Shown here: one piece after another, positions 13,101 to 28,200 of the stretch
Layout: each line of letters starts with the position of its first letter
Position numbering within the stretch: position 1 is the stretch's first letter
Assembly: GCA_916700875.1 (NCBI GenBank)
Contig: CAKAKS010000062.1
Span: 9,994,373 to 10,058,372, forward strand
Direction: 5' to 3'
Length of the DNA stretch: 64,000 nucleotides
Source of the DNA: Sebastes aleutianus
Taxonomy: Eukaryota; Chordata; Actinopteri; Perciformes; Sebastidae
Program-made: the position numbers and the translations under genes
The notes under the pieces: generated by a model
The model's database searches: none
What the model saw: only the letters and a program-made list of their open reading frames with translations
Told to the model about the DNA's origin: nothing

Positions 13101-16100
13101 TTGTTGGAGCTTAAAGCAAATTATGTCCTTCCTTTGGACTTTGCACATTAAAATACATAATGATGACATGTCTACATTATTGTCTCCTTATTGTATTTGG
13201 AGTGCTGTGAGTGACAAACAGCTACTCATTAATTAAGCATATTACTCTGATGGATACTTGGGTCATGTAATATTGGGGGGGTCTACAAATCAATTGAAAT
13301 TACATAAAACCTAAATTTCAATGTCAATCTGTAGTACTAAGCCAAACTTTGAATGGTGTTCTATATCTGATTTGCATATATTTTTGCCCTTCACTACAGT
13401 TCCATCAAAGTAAAGGCACATGTTCATAAGAGTCATTGCTTTGATTTACAAATGACGAGAAGTTTCAAAAAAGAGAACACACACACACACACACACAAAC
13501 ACACACTTGTCACAAATCTCATTTTCTTAACTTCTGACATGCAATGGGAGAAAAAAACAACTAAAAGATTAAAGAAACTGGAAGCAAATTTATAAAATAA
13601 ATTCAGAAAATATGACAACTATGACAAAGGAGGAAAGAATATAAAAAGATGAAAAAGGAAAACAAACAAACAAAAAAGCTACGTTTTCAGAGGAGTTGAA
13701 GCAAAATGGCAGCCAGTGCAGTCCCTTACCAGGTTAGTTTTGTTACTAGTTCGAATACGTACGGGTATTCCCAGTAACTGGGGGTCCACCGGCTGACGGA
13801 AGGGAAGTGACTCGGGGTCCTGCCGGTACAGAGCTTCCAGGGTAGGCATCAGAGCCTGACGCAGCTCCTCCGGCTTAAAGACTGGAAAAGATGGAGCGGG
13901 AAAAACAAATGACGAACGATTAAGAGATGGATGGTAAAGGAAGAAGAGGCAGGGGAACACGTTACAAAGCAGCCTCTCCTCTCTGCTGCATTTAAAGATG
14001 GCTGGCAGCGAAACTCCACTGACCGCATCCTATAGCGCATTTAACAACGGCCATAGCACACATCAGACGCATCACACAGAGATACTATAAGTATTAAGTA
14101 GTCGCTCTTCTGTGTGAAATAAGTGGGGCTGGAGGCTTAGTGATGTTGTGACTACACACAGGAATGGGGATCGAGACCCGGTTCCAAATTTCTCGAAACA
14201 CGTAAAATCAATAAGGTCCAATGGGGCCCTGTGTATTCCTTTTCAAATAAATGTGTTTATTGAAGGCTAGACAAATTTCATTCTGTTGTTCAGAAATCAA
14301 AAGACTTCAACAGTCACAGGCTCACATTTAAGCAATAAAAGCAATACCAGTTCTGTTAAGAATGTTTTGTCGTCTCATCTTGGCACCAAATAATAGAAAC
14401 ACATCGATAGTGGTATTTATAAAGACTCGGATCGTTAAGCAGTCTCAAAAAATGGTATTAATATCAATAAAACTAGGGCTGAGCCGAATGCTTCGAAGTT
14501 TCTACCATTGCCATGGTAATCAACCTCCAAATCAGTATTTGAATGCTTTGTTTCTGGGTATGTAATAATAATGTATAAATCTCCAAATAGCCCATGAAAT
14601 AAGGAATAATCCCACAACATTATTCATAATTTATATTCAACATTAATTATTATTTGTTATTCTCAGACGGATATTGCTGTTTGTTCTGTGTAGAGGTGTG
14701 TGTGTGTGTACAGTAGCGCGGCAGCGAGACTGTCCCAAGCTTCGAATACCTTTGAATATTTCTCACCGAAGCTTTGAATCCCCAAAAATGGTATTCGGGA
14801 CTGCTCTTAATAAAATCCCCACTACACACAGGGCTAGTGGGTGAGCTAATCATGAACTGGATATCTGAATGGGCTAGCACCAGTCTGTCACAAAACCGTC
14901 TCTCTATTTTTCTCTCTGTTGTTCCGTTTACTTCACCCTGGCATTTTGTTTCACAATTGTACACCATTTCATTCAATACATAGTCATTGAAGAGGGAAAA
15001 TAAAGTTTAAATACAGTTTGCTAACTGACCGTTTGCAAGCTTGGCTTGGTTGCTAACAGGACAATAAGTACACACGGTTTATTAAAAAGATGTATTTGTA
15101 CCTTCAACTACGGTCTCATAACCGTCTGCAAACCTTATTCTTCTGTGGAGCAGTTTAAACTTCGACAGCGGAGGTTTCATAAAAGTTGATGGCGCAACAT
15201 AGTTAATAAGCTACGATAGCTTCCTCCATTTATAAATCTCCGTTCCCTGAAAGGTCAGCGCGATCAAGGCAGCTTTCACGTGTCAAAGTTCAGCAAAATG
15301 TAACTCTACATGCAGCATTCATGTTTTTACTTCTTGCATTTTAATTAAAAACAGCACTTTTACTTGAGTACAATTGTTGGCTACTCTACCCAACCATTAT
15401 TGTGCAGGTGATGGTAGCTGTTAAATCAACGACAGAGTGAAGTTCCAAACTTACTTTTCTTCTTGCTCTGAGCGCTGGCTGGAGAGCCGCTGTTGGATGA
15501 CCCCTCCTCTTCCTCTTTGGGCTCTTTCTTCACCTCCGGCTTCTTGTCTTCACCTGTGGGTACCGACGATGACGCTGAGAATGAAGATGTATCCATGGGC
15601 TCGCCTTTACACCCATCTCCTGACGGTTTCTCTTTCTTTATCTGAGAGGAAGATTCAAGTGTCAGTAAGAGGATTTCCTATCAATGTGATTCTTAGAAAT
15701 CTGAAAATAAGACCCCAAAACCCGTTAGGCCTGAAATTTAGACATCATTTCAGACATTTCAAAACCTTTCCAGGATTTTCAGACACCAGGATAAAAGTGT
15801 CAGTGAGTCGCCGTGGATAACTTTACCTCTGGTTTCTCTTCCGTCTTCACGTCACGCTGACCCTTGCCCATCTTTCCCTTGCCCTCTCCTTCGGTGTCAG
15901 CCCCTTCGTCGTCCTCCTCCTGCTTCTTCACCTCCATTTTGACATCTTCCTGGCTGGGACCAGGGCCGTCCGGCTGGGTCAGCTGGGAGCTGGGATCGGC
16001 GCTGCTGCTGACCGAGCCTGGAGAGGACACCTGACCATCTGCTGTCAGAGAGGGCTTCGGAGATAGCTGCGGTAAAAAGAAAGAGATGGAGTGAGGTTTA

Positions 16101-17143
16101 GAAATTGCAAGTTAAAATCCAGATTCATTAGTTTATTCATTTTTTGTTGGGTTCACACACACTCACACACTCACCACTGTTTTGTAATCCAATTCAAAGA
16201 TTTTTCGATCAATTAATTATTCCTCAAACTCATTTTATTTTTCAAAAGGAAGTGAAGTAATTTGAAGCCCATTTACTCATTTGTAAAGTCTAAATTTCCT
16301 GGCCTTTTCATTTTCTATGAAAAATGTGTTTTTCCATTTAATTTGTATGCATTTTAAGTATAAGTAAGAGGAAACTAGAGAACAACTAGACTTGCATGCA
16401 AGAATAACAGGGATCGGGGACTCGCAACCAAAGCAGGAAGTGTAGAGCATCCCCGAATAAAGGCCTTCATGAAACCGGGGGCATGACGAATAAACAACAC
16501 GAAAATACGAAATACTTGCCTGTGAATATTAAATGTCTAGGGCTTTTATTGTGAAAGGCAAGAACAGAAGGAGTGGTTCTGGTCTGCGGTTCCTTTGTCA
16601 AAGTCGTGTTGCGGTTTAATAAATATAGGCGCAACTCAAGCCGTTCCGCACAATGTGATTTATTTTAGGTGCAAAAGCTCAGAAAAATGACTTTATTCCG
16701 GAAGAAATTGTTTTTTTCGCCGCGTAATATTTGTGTTTTGTTTAAAAGTACTCATGGCAAAAAACAGTTTGAAATAACATATTGACATGCAAATTAATTG
16801 CACGAAAATAACGCCACCGGTGTGTAACGCCTTTAGGCTTAAAGGTGGTTTAAGAACAAAAGAACGATAGCAGGGTGATTTACTCACCGGGGTCTGCGGC
16901 CGCTGCAATGGCACATGAGCATTCTGGGTAGGCACCGAAGAAGCTTGACCTGCTTGGGGCCCTGAGGAAGCTGCGCCCCCAAGCGCCTGCTGTGGAAGCT
17001 GATTGGCCTTCTCAGAGTTCGCCACCTGCGACGATGGCTGCTGCTGCTGGGAAGCTTGTTGTTGTTGTTGTTGTTGCTGTTGTTGTTGCTGTTGTTGTTG
17101 TTGCTGTTGTTGCTGCTGCTGTTGTTGTTGTTGTTGTTGTTGT

Positions 17144-17181
<38 letters not shown>

Positions 17182-19178
17182 TTGGTGCTGTGGAGGGGGC
17201 AGCTGGGGTGTGCTGGGAGTCTGTGGCTGTGGGGTCTGAGAACGAGGTAACGTGGGGGGCGTTTGATGCGGTTGAGGCGTTAAGCTGCGTGCCGGTGAGG
17301 GGGAGTTTGTTCGGATGGGCGGGCAGTGAGGGTAGGAGTTCGGCTGGTTGCGGGGCGAGGATGGAGGCAGGCTGGGTAGAGGCCCAGAACCACTGGCACC
17401 ACCAGATCCCATGGAGCCTACCGGGGCTGCGGAGCCTGGAGCCGAAGAGGCAGACTGTGCTGCAGGGCTGCTGACTGGGAGGGAAGGCGGCGTTGACATC
17501 TGGTTCTGCTACGGAGGATAAAACAGAGGTTAGAAATCTTTCTTATAGAAACTTTGGCTGGATCTCCAGAGTACGGGAGGGCAACATGGGTTTGGATAAT
17601 TATAGCAAAAAGGTTTTACCAGGTACACAACTCTGGATCATCTGAGTCACAACACTTTATTTCAAATCAATCTCTTTGAAACCTATAATAAATTAAATAG
17701 GGAAGACTGCCAAAACGCACAAATAATCAGTCTTAAAACTTCTAGATAGAGCAAATAAAGAACTGTGATCATCTCTCAAAGCGGTCATGAATTATGTGCC
17801 GAAATCCTGAAGAAGGTTCAGTTAATTATACAATATTCATCACTATACATCAATTCCAGCAAAGCTGCTCTGAGAGTTGATGCTTGTTTGTCTTCATTCA
17901 TATTTATTCAGCAGGATTCCCACATCCAACTGAAGATAATATGTTTGAATTTCTCTACAATCCCAATCCCCTTTACGTTGCGAGGTATCACTCTGTCACT
18001 TAATCCTTACCGGTGGCACAGCAGTCTGTGCTCCTGGCTGGTTCATGCCACCAGGACCAGAGCCATGTCCAGGACTGGACCCGGGAAACTGGCCCGGAGG
18101 GAGATACTGGTTCTGTAACTGTGTGGCATTGGACTGACCCATCCTTGGTGCTCCCATACCCATCTGGAAATGAGACAAGGGGAGTGTGATGTTTTAGATA
18201 AATAAGGCATCATTTCAGCCAACAGTCATATAAAGAACAGGAAAGTACGGTCAAATTTACCGTTGCATGGCCTTTAAATGTTTTTTAATGCAAATGTGAA
18301 CACTAAATGTGGTTCTTCTGGTTTTTCTCTACCGTCCTCCACACCGATCATAGCTGAGATTACTCACAGTGATTACATTAGGAGAACAATATCATTTAAA
18401 CCTTTAGGAGGCCTGAGTATCAATTTTAGAAAATCATCATCCATCATCTGCGACTTTCAAGCATAAAGTTCAAAGGACCCCGTAGTAATCTGTGATAGAG
18501 ATGGTGACAGTGATGCCAACCTGGTTCATTGGAGAATTAAGAGGAAGAGGAGACCTCTGACCCATCGACTGCATCCCCATCTGACCAAACTGGTTCATTC
18601 CTAGAAGTGAAGGAGGACAGAAATCAGGCATGTTAACATGAGAGGTAAGGAGGTGTGTTCACACTAGGGCTGTCAGTTCTTATTTGAAAGTCAAACTACT
18701 GTTTGAACGTTGGAAAAAATGAAATATTCAATCCGTAGTGATCTATTGGCATTCAAAAATTCAGAGTATAAGCATTAACATGCTTTGTACTACAGTAGGG
18801 GGGGTCAGTCTGACCCATCACAAGTCCTGTTTCTTTATCAGTAATCTTACTAGGCTATTGTTCTCTTTGCTAACGCAAAATGGAAAAAACTAACGAACCT
18901 GCTGAATGACTAATCATGACAATAAAACATCTGAGAAGTAAAGTTTGAAAGCAAATTTTTTATAATTTCCACCAATTAAGAGACGTACCTGATGGGTTTT
19001 GCATCCTGTTGACCATCTGATTGGGTCCAGCTGGTCGGACCATGGACGGATCGGCGTGAGGACCATCTGACAGGGTGATAAGAGTTACAGGAATCACAGA
19101 TCTCGTCTTCAGGATCACTGAATACCAGTAAAACCACAGAGGACTAAAAGATGTTTAAAAGGGTGAGAAACGTACACA

Positions 19179-19216
<38 letters not shown>

Positions 19217-22200
19217 AGGCAGGTAAAAACAGTGTTTGCTTACTTGGGGATTGCCCAGGGGCCATGGGCGGCTGTCCCATGCCGGGAGGCTGTCCCATGC
19301 TGGGAGGCTGTCCCATGCCGGGAGGCTGTCCCATGCTGGGAGGCTGTCCCATGCTGGGAGGCACCTGCGGGAGGCCTGGCGAGGCTATGCCAGGTTGGCC
19401 GGGCATCATGCCCTGCTTCTGGAGTCGTGTCCTCCTCTTTTCCTCCAGCTCCTTTTGGATCTTATAGATCTTCTCTGCCAGCAGATGGTAGTACTCCGCC
19501 TAGAAGGGAGACAGGATGTTACAGGATACATCGCAACAGCGCAAAAATGCTTTTATTTCCTCAACCCGTAACTGGAAACTGATGGTCACACCACAATACT
19601 TAACACAATTCTTACCCTGCTGTTGGCTGACTCGTACATGTCCCCCTCTACTTTTCGAGCGTAAGCCACCAGATTCTCCATCCGCCGATCCTTCAGCGCC
19701 GCTGGATCAGGAGTGGGGAAGATGGCCTGCACACTACTCTCACACATGCACAAACAAGAAGGACACACAGATACAATTAACTTGAGGAAGGAGGATGCCA
19801 AATAACATCCAGTGCTGAAAATGATCTGATATCTCTATGTCTATACTGTACATATCAGATCTATAGTGTATACACCATATTCATAACACACCTCTAGCTG
19901 TTAATTATGTTTCTTACTATTAGGACTTTACTGCTTTTTGCACTTCTGGTTAGAAACTAAACTGCATTTCGTTGTCTCAGTACCTGTACAATGGCAATAA
20001 AGTTGAATCTAATCTGATCTAATATTCAAATTAGTTTATTTCTTGAGATCCTGGCCATAGTTAGATTTATTGGGGGTCCTTGCAAGACACAGCAAACTCA
20101 CAGCTTGTGGACAAGGTGGTTGCGGAGGTCCTGTGTGATGTCTTCATGCCAAGACTTTCTCATGCCTGGAGCAGAAGGAGGAGTCGCCGTGGGCATGGAG
20201 CCCAGGTTCCCCACATCATTCATCAAACTGGTGAAAATGACAAGAAGGGAAGGAAGGAGACTTAAGCCAATACAGAACCAATTTTGACTTTCTTAAAGTC
20301 TGTTATATGACAGCAGCAGCCTGACTATTGCACAGCAAGCACTTTACCCACAGTGACTTATTTATTAATTATTACTTTAAGAATTCGTATTATTGTTGTT
20401 GCCTCTTCTTTATTCTTATTATATATCGATTTTAAGGGATGAAAGAGCCAGGGCACATGCATTTCATTGCATTTGAATGTGCAACTGTACTTTTTTAATG
20501 TATATGACAAAAACAGTCCTACCTCTGTGCATTCATGCTGTGCAAAAGGGCGTTTGGCAGTAGGCTGGACTGCTGGTTGGGGGATTGCACCCCCACTCCA
20601 CCGTTCACTCCCATAGAGTTTCCACCTGGACAGAATTAAAGAGTGTTATAGACTTTGAAGGATATGATGACAACAATAACTTGTGCTAATAAGACACATC
20701 TTCAAATCCGAACATTTTCAAGCCAAAGAACAGTGATTCAATATCAGCTGGAGATGTTCTTCCTTAGCATGACAGTGAACCTGTCCAGTGAAATACAAAT
20801 CAAGTTTCTGTGACAAAGTCAGCGGCTGGAAGAGGTCAAGGAGGCCATTCACATCCGATGCCATACAAACACCTGTTATCACATTACTTAAGTGTCCTGT
20901 GATGACAGCCCCGTTCACTGATAAAAGACATGAGATGCCATTTAAAGCTCCGAAACATCTGGCATGTCGACCTTTGATTTGAGATTATTTTGTCATGCAT
21001 ACTGTCAGTGAGGTCAAGAATGAACATCCATGCTCAGTGATAGTCCTAGTAGGTTACCATATAACACATGATATGCACAATGGTATTACAAACTAACCCA
21101 TGGCGTTTAGAGTCCTCATCCCGGGCTGCCCCTGCAGGCCCTGGTTGGACATGTTGGCCTGTGGTGACTGCTGTGGCATCTGGTTGCCCTGGTAAGTGAG
21201 GCCGAGTGCGGCGTAGGCCCTCTCTATGGAGCTGGGGTCAATCTGGTTGGGAGGGTTCAGGTTTGGAGTGTTGGACTGTCCACCAGGCACCCCTGAACCT
21301 AAAGAGTTCACCAAACCCACTCCTGCACTGTTGACAAGAGCTGTCAAGAGAACGAGGGAGGGGGAGAGAGGATTGATGGGAGAAAGAGGAGGTAACAGGA
21401 TGAACATCTGTGGATTCAAGCTGACTATCGAGCACTTTTACTGTTTAGCTACAGGATTCTTAATCATTTCATGGTAGACAAAGTGTAATAACTCAATGAT
21501 AAGAGCAACAGACACGCACGCACACACACACACACACACACGCACACACACACACACACACACGCACACACACACAGAGTGAGAAACACTCACACTGCTG
21601 ATTCCTCTTGTCTCCAGCGTTTTTCAGTGGCAGGCATACAGGACAGTCATGTCGTGTGCAATTCTTCCAATGAGAGATGATCTGTCTGGATGAGGCACAG
21701 TGTGCCACTGGAGGGGAGAAGAGACAGAAATGGAGAGGCGTTTGAGAAAAGGGGAAGAGACATGAAGAAGAGAGAAGAGGGACAGAGAGTGAAATGAGAG
21801 ATTGTGACAGAGTGAAGGAGGGAGATGAATAATGAGACAAGAAAAGGATGAGAGAAAAGGGGAAAGCAGTCAGAAGAGTCAAAAGGAAGAGAGAGGAGCC
21901 AGAGACTAAAGGAGTTATTGTATGAGTCATTCAGTACAATAAAACTACATCCAGATGAGAGAAGGAGGAAGGAAAAATTATAGTCGAACAGGCAGTTAAA
22001 GAGAGAATAACTCATTCTGATACAACGAAAAACTGGGAGGCAAACCAAGAGGGATATAAACAACATATAAAAATGAAAAGAAAAAATGAATTGCAGATAC
22101 ATGACAACTTTAAACACTGCCTAGTGTTCATGATATAAACCACGCACCATAAAACCAGCAATCAGCATAATTCAACAGACTCACCCTGGCAGGACTTGCC

Positions 22201-25200
22201 AGCCTGGCAATGAGTCATGTGGTTGAGCACGTTCTTCATGGTGCGGCAGTGAGGCAGGTTGCACTGCCGCACTTCCCCGTTGGCCTGCTCCCTCCGCTGG
22301 CACTTGTGTGCGTGGAGCAAGAGGACCAGCTGCTGTTGAATCAGCTTCCGTTTCTCGGGGTCCGCGGTGGGGGGCGCTGCGCCGGGACCCGCCCCGACGG
22401 CACTGAGCCCGACCTGGGCGCCTCCCACTGCTGCTGCACCGCTGACGGATACGCCACCAACTGCTCCGGGCTGCTGCTGCTGAGAGGCCTTGGGACAGAG
22501 AGGAGAGAGGAAGCATAGACGAGTGTTAACAAGACTGCAATGATCAGGTGTTATACTACTTACATGACCGATCTGGTAACAGCTCGGCTGCTAACAAATC
22601 AATTCAACGATCAATCTTCCCTAGACTTTGCAGTATAACATCAGGGGGAAAAAATGTCAATTACTGGTCCGGCGATGTGTAACCATATATAGTATATAGA
22701 TATAGATGAGGTGTTAATTGTCAAAAGAACATGTGAAAACTTTTTATTAATGCAGCAAAGGCCATGTCTTTCATCTAATACCTTAAAAGAGTTGAGAGTT
22801 AAAAGTAGCTAAATGATTCAACTAATCAAACACTCTGTAAATAATGATGCAAAAAAAGTAACTTTCAGAAGTTTGCTTCAAGAAATTCTGTAATTAAAAA
22901 CAGGAAAACCGTCTAAAGAATGAATGAGACCATTCTTTGTTGAAAAAATTAAGTTGACAGCGATCTGCTGACTACTGATCACTTCTATTGGCTGAATATG
23001 ATCAGTGCCTAATTGATCAATATCTCCCTAATGTCCAACTTTCACACGAATTACAGCTCGACCGATGTTAGATTTTTGCTGATGAGATATATAAAGTGTT
23101 TTACAAAATCAGATGACAATATCTCTCTCTGGTGGACAAACTATGTAACGTAGAAACCGATTCTTATTTACCTCAAACCCAGTTTGGCATTTCTGTCCTA
23201 CAATTTCTTGTTACTTATCAGCCAACATATTCACCAACACCAATATATCTGCAATTAGCAAATATCAGCCTGGCCAATTTATCAGTCTAGCTCTAATTTG
23301 AATCACTGGCATTTGAGATATTGCATGTGACAGAGTGAGGGACACACAAGAAAAACAAAAACTGAGGGATAACAGAGTTTGAATCGGCAAACAACCAAAT
23401 GTGGCAATATTTTTAGAGACACTTTGTACGTTCACATACAGTTTAACGACTTAAACGGGGAAGTTAAAAACCTACTGTGACTCCCTGTAATCTGGCAGCG
23501 AAGTTCTGGGGCATTTGGTTAATCTTACTTCAAACGGATTCATTTCTCTGAGGTAGGTAAGATTATTGTAATGGTGATTTGAGCTCCTTCTTCACTAAAA
23601 TCCCTACAAGACAACCACGTCGATGATTATTCTCCTATTCACCAGAGGACCCAACCCGAGCTGCTTCCCCTTTGAGAAGAGTATGAGTTCATATAAAACA
23701 TCTGGAAGATAATTTGCATAATTTAGCTACCAATTACAATTTTTTTCACCGTCAATTTCAGATTTGTCTGTAAAAATTAAACTGGTTTGTAGCAACATAC
23801 ACTTGCATCATCCATACACTCCTTGATGGGGACAAGAAAATATGATGGAATAGTCCAACCTGGAAAAATACTGATGACCCAGGATCAATGATGAAACAAG
23901 GATGTGGGGGGGGAACCCCGATCCTTAGCCTCCTAAAACTCCTAAAGCGGGACTTTCACAACGAACTACATGCAAAGCATTTCTGAATTCTTATCCTTAA
24001 GTGCAGGTGTTCCACGTCAGATTCACCAGAATTTCTTAACTACACAAATTTGTCATAAATCGCTTGTTTCAACTTGATACAGTAGGTCCACGCCCCAAAG
24101 CAACCTGTTCCATTCTGTTTGTGGACAAGTGTAATTCAGAAAAATGTTACGAAAGAGTAAAAAGTAAGTATTTCACACAAGTTTTTCAGTGATAGTGGTG
24201 GCATTAAGGGACCCAAAACAAATGACTACAGTTGTCAACGCTGTCATCACAGAGCCGTACCGTAACAGAAAAAAAGATGGATGGGTTTGACAGGAAGTTA
24301 AATACCAAAACACAAGCAGAATAGTCCACGACTTAGATGGGAGGAGGTCAAGGGGACGTGACAGTAACGGAGATGGACGATAGAATATTAAACAGTCGGT
24401 GATAAAGATAAGTCAGGTGCAACAGAGGATGTTCAGGATGTTCGGGCATTTGAAAGTAAGTCGCCAGACTTATCCTTTAACCAGGAACTGGCATCTCATT
24501 CAAATGGGACTTTAGTGGCAACTGAAAACTACAGGATGACTCTGACACAAAATGCTTTTGAGACACAGTTCTGACCATTTGAGAGATTTTAGAATGCAAA
24601 CTTAATCTACGGTAATATAAGTGGCTTCTAATGATGGCTACAGAGTTTATCCACCTGTTAAGAACAAAAACAAACTAATCTTACCATCCCAGGCATGCCT
24701 TGACCCGGTGGTGCCTTCTTGTCCATGCCGAACTGAGCGGCCATATTGTTGGGCAGACCCGCCTTATTCTGGAGCTGTGGGCCCAGCCCTGCTCCAGACA
24801 GCCCCTGGCCAGACTGGCCGTACGGACCGCCATAGGGGCCCGCATTGGCCATCATACTCATCTGGAGGGCAGGGTGAGGGGGGAGCAAAAAGGAAATGAG
24901 AAGATGAGAAGGGAAAGACATAGGATGAGAGACAGGGAAAAGGAGGAGTGAGAGAAATAAATAGTTTAGAGATCAACATTTCATGACCTATGAAAGCATG
25001 ATTTAAGCAGCCAGTCGACTGATATTCAAACATTCAAGGAAGAAATAGGGGCGGTATTACAATGTATTCTTCTTAAATGAGTTTTAAAACTACAAAAACA
25101 ACTGCATATGTATCAAACTGTATCGGACTTTTTTAAAACTGCTCCGACGGTGCCACTGAGGAAACTACACGAATCATCACTTTACAAATATCACCGGTAC

Positions 25201-28200
25201 TTATTCCTTCATAATGAGCTTCCATTGCGACTGTTCAGTTACAATGTTACTTCCTCTTTCTCCTGACCTTACTTTACTCTCCACCATAAATTAATACCAC
25301 AGTAATGATCTAAATGCCTTTTTTTAGGCTTTGGAAATAAGGTCACCAACTATGGTCTCAGATCCAGCCTACAGTATTTTCAGCTACTTCAGTATCCGCT
25401 CAAACTAGTCTCTCTTTCAACGGCATAACAGCAAAAATGTGAAATGAACTGTTAATTGTTGTTATGTGACTAATAAAATCTAATGAAACTGTGCAGTTTA
25501 AGCTCAGTTATTGTATAACGCATACTTTACTGATGCATATTTTAAAACTACAAGACTTTACTTAAAAAAAAATCCTGTGTTTGCTGGTGCACCGCCACAG
25601 GAAAGAGAGTTATGCTACTAGTTATGGTAAACGCAGTTGTTTTGCAGTGCTGCCTTCACACCTTCGATAAAAACTATCCTGTGGCATATTGTCTAGCAAG
25701 GGGGTTAACCATCACTACCACAGAGCAAACAGAGATATGACTGCAAGTCCAACACATAAACCACACTCACTCCTGCATTTGCTGTGGAGAACTCGTCTTC
25801 AGCAGCATTACATGAGCAAATACTACAGGTCTACTTCCGTCTACAGAGTCACTCGAGTCTGAACCTGATAATACTGGTCAACTGTGACAAACTCAAGTGT
25901 AAATACCATGAATCTTACTTTTTTAATTACTTCTAATGAACTGGAGAAATTCCATCCAGATCAATCGCATTTCCAAAAAATGTTTGCAGCAATTTCCATG
26001 CTAGAGCTATGACATTTTGACCAAACTGTTTTTATTCCAATTAGTGAGTAAATTCTAATAATAAATTGATCTTGCAATTTACAGTAGAATTCACTTTTAA
26101 CTAGGGTTGCACAATATGAGGAAAATATAAGATATGCGATACCGTTGAATATCGCGATAACGATATTACTTGCGATAAATAAACTGATGATAAATAAACT
26201 GCCTTTCTGCTGCTTTCAGTATACTGCTAATATAACAAATTGTGTGAATTAAAAAAGGCACCAATATAAAAATAGTCACATTTTAAAGTGCAGTTTCCTA
26301 CTGATACTCTCTTTCAACTTACTCAAAAAATCTGATTGCAATATCGCTGTCCTAGTTGACATTGCGATGACAATAAAAAAAAACTATATATTGTGCAGCC
26401 CTACTTTTAACAGCGGCACAACATTTTAAATGTAAAAGAAAATTAGAGTATTTTTACATTTGAACGACATGCAGGTGTGGGATTCAGCAGAGCACCAGAA
26501 CCACACTTTGTTTAGAACATCTTCATTTACAATTTGCAGCTTACCACAACTGATAATTTGCTATAAAATAGTTGCTACTGAGATGTTAATTTCTGACCGA
26601 CAACTAGAGTATGTGCAGTGCCCAACCCTGCTGGGTTGAGTCCGTGTGCTTACCTTGCTCAGTGCTCCGGGTTGCTGTGGTCTCATCCCTGCCTGACCCC
26701 CAGGTCCCATTTGCTGACTGCCCTGCTGCTGCTGTAGGGTTTCCGCCAACAGATTACCACTGTTACCCATGCCTGCACTGCCAGGGTAACCCATTCTTGG
26801 CGAGCCATTCATCACCTGCCCCCCCATCAAGCCTTGCTGCTGCTGTCCAGTGTTGACCTTCTGGGCACCCATCATGGCGGCTGCCCGATTGAGTGCCGCC
26901 ACCCCTCCAACCATCCCAACCTGCTGCATTAATCCAGGTTGCTGCTGCTGGCCCTGGGTGGGCATGCCTTGAGGTCCACCGGGGGAGACACCGACACCCC
27001 CCATCATCCCCATGGAAGCCCCGGATGCTGTGCTGTTGGAATTAGGGCCACCCTGCTGTGCCGGTGCTCCAGCGCGCAACAGCTCAGACAGCTGTTTGTG
27101 TTTCGCAGCCGCATCCTGGCCTCCTAAACCGAGCCCTCCTCCGAGTCCGGCAAGACTGGTATGGAGTTGACTGACGTCCCCTCCGTTGGTCAGCCCCAGG
27201 TCCGAGGAACTGATGAGCTCATCTGGGAGGTCATGCTCCAGGTCAAAGAGTGAACCAAAATCTAGGCATGAAAGAAAAGAAAAATCAGATTCACAGCTCA
27301 GGAAATTTAGGATTTGCACTACATACAGCCACAATTTTTCAAGACTAATTTAAGTGTGGTACAACGCTGAAATTAGTTTGAAAACTATCAACCATTAATC
27401 TAGAGCCCATGGCTGGACAGCCAGTGCAGCAGTAGCTGCCTCTCGCTGACTGGATTTCTCTCCTGGGCATCAGTTTGTGGTTTGATTTGGTGCCAAACAT
27501 GGAGAGTGAACGCAGTAGGGTCAAGGTGAGAAGCCGCAGCGGGGTAAACACTACGGTACCTAGGTAGTGGGTGTGTGCATTGGATCTACAGTTATGCGGT
27601 GCAAGAGCATGAAACAGAAAAAAGTATCAGAAGTCATATCCACTGCGGGAAAGTTGTTTGAGAGTGGTCCGTTTAACCTTTAATCCAACGAAATATAGAA
27701 ATGGCAGTGATCTCTCTACTTTAACAGCCATAAACCAGGTTATCCCTTCAGATGGCCCCACAGAAACATAACCTGCATGTTTGATTTATATTATTTATGA
27801 TAGCTTCTGGCATGTCAACATCCCACTGAATTCTCCTGAAAAATCAATGCTGCTGTGTAGATATGCTGTGCCAGTGTTTGACTTCATGCATAAATGTACT
27901 CACTGCATGAGCAGCCCAGATACTGTAGGAAATTAAACCTACATCAAGCTTGAAATTCACATTAACTTATTTTCTGACACAGTTGGAGAACTGATGGTGT
28001 GGCCACCAATCTTAATTCAGTTATAGATATTGCACATTCATATATGATATAAAGTTTTTGTGTTATATTATAAGAAATTTAACTATACAACCACCCCATC
28101 TATAATGAGCTGGTCAAGATGAGGAGCACCTTCAGTCACAGATTTATCCCCCCTCGGCACAACCCAAAGCACCTGGGTCAGTCCTTCATGATGGTAGCCA

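Noticed and set aside
16992..17474. Plus-strand poly-Val, poly-Cys and poly-Leu open frames over the glutamine repeat
   Set aside because: They are the antisense and shifted readings of the CAG/CAA tract in ep300 exon 14, with no other protein character.
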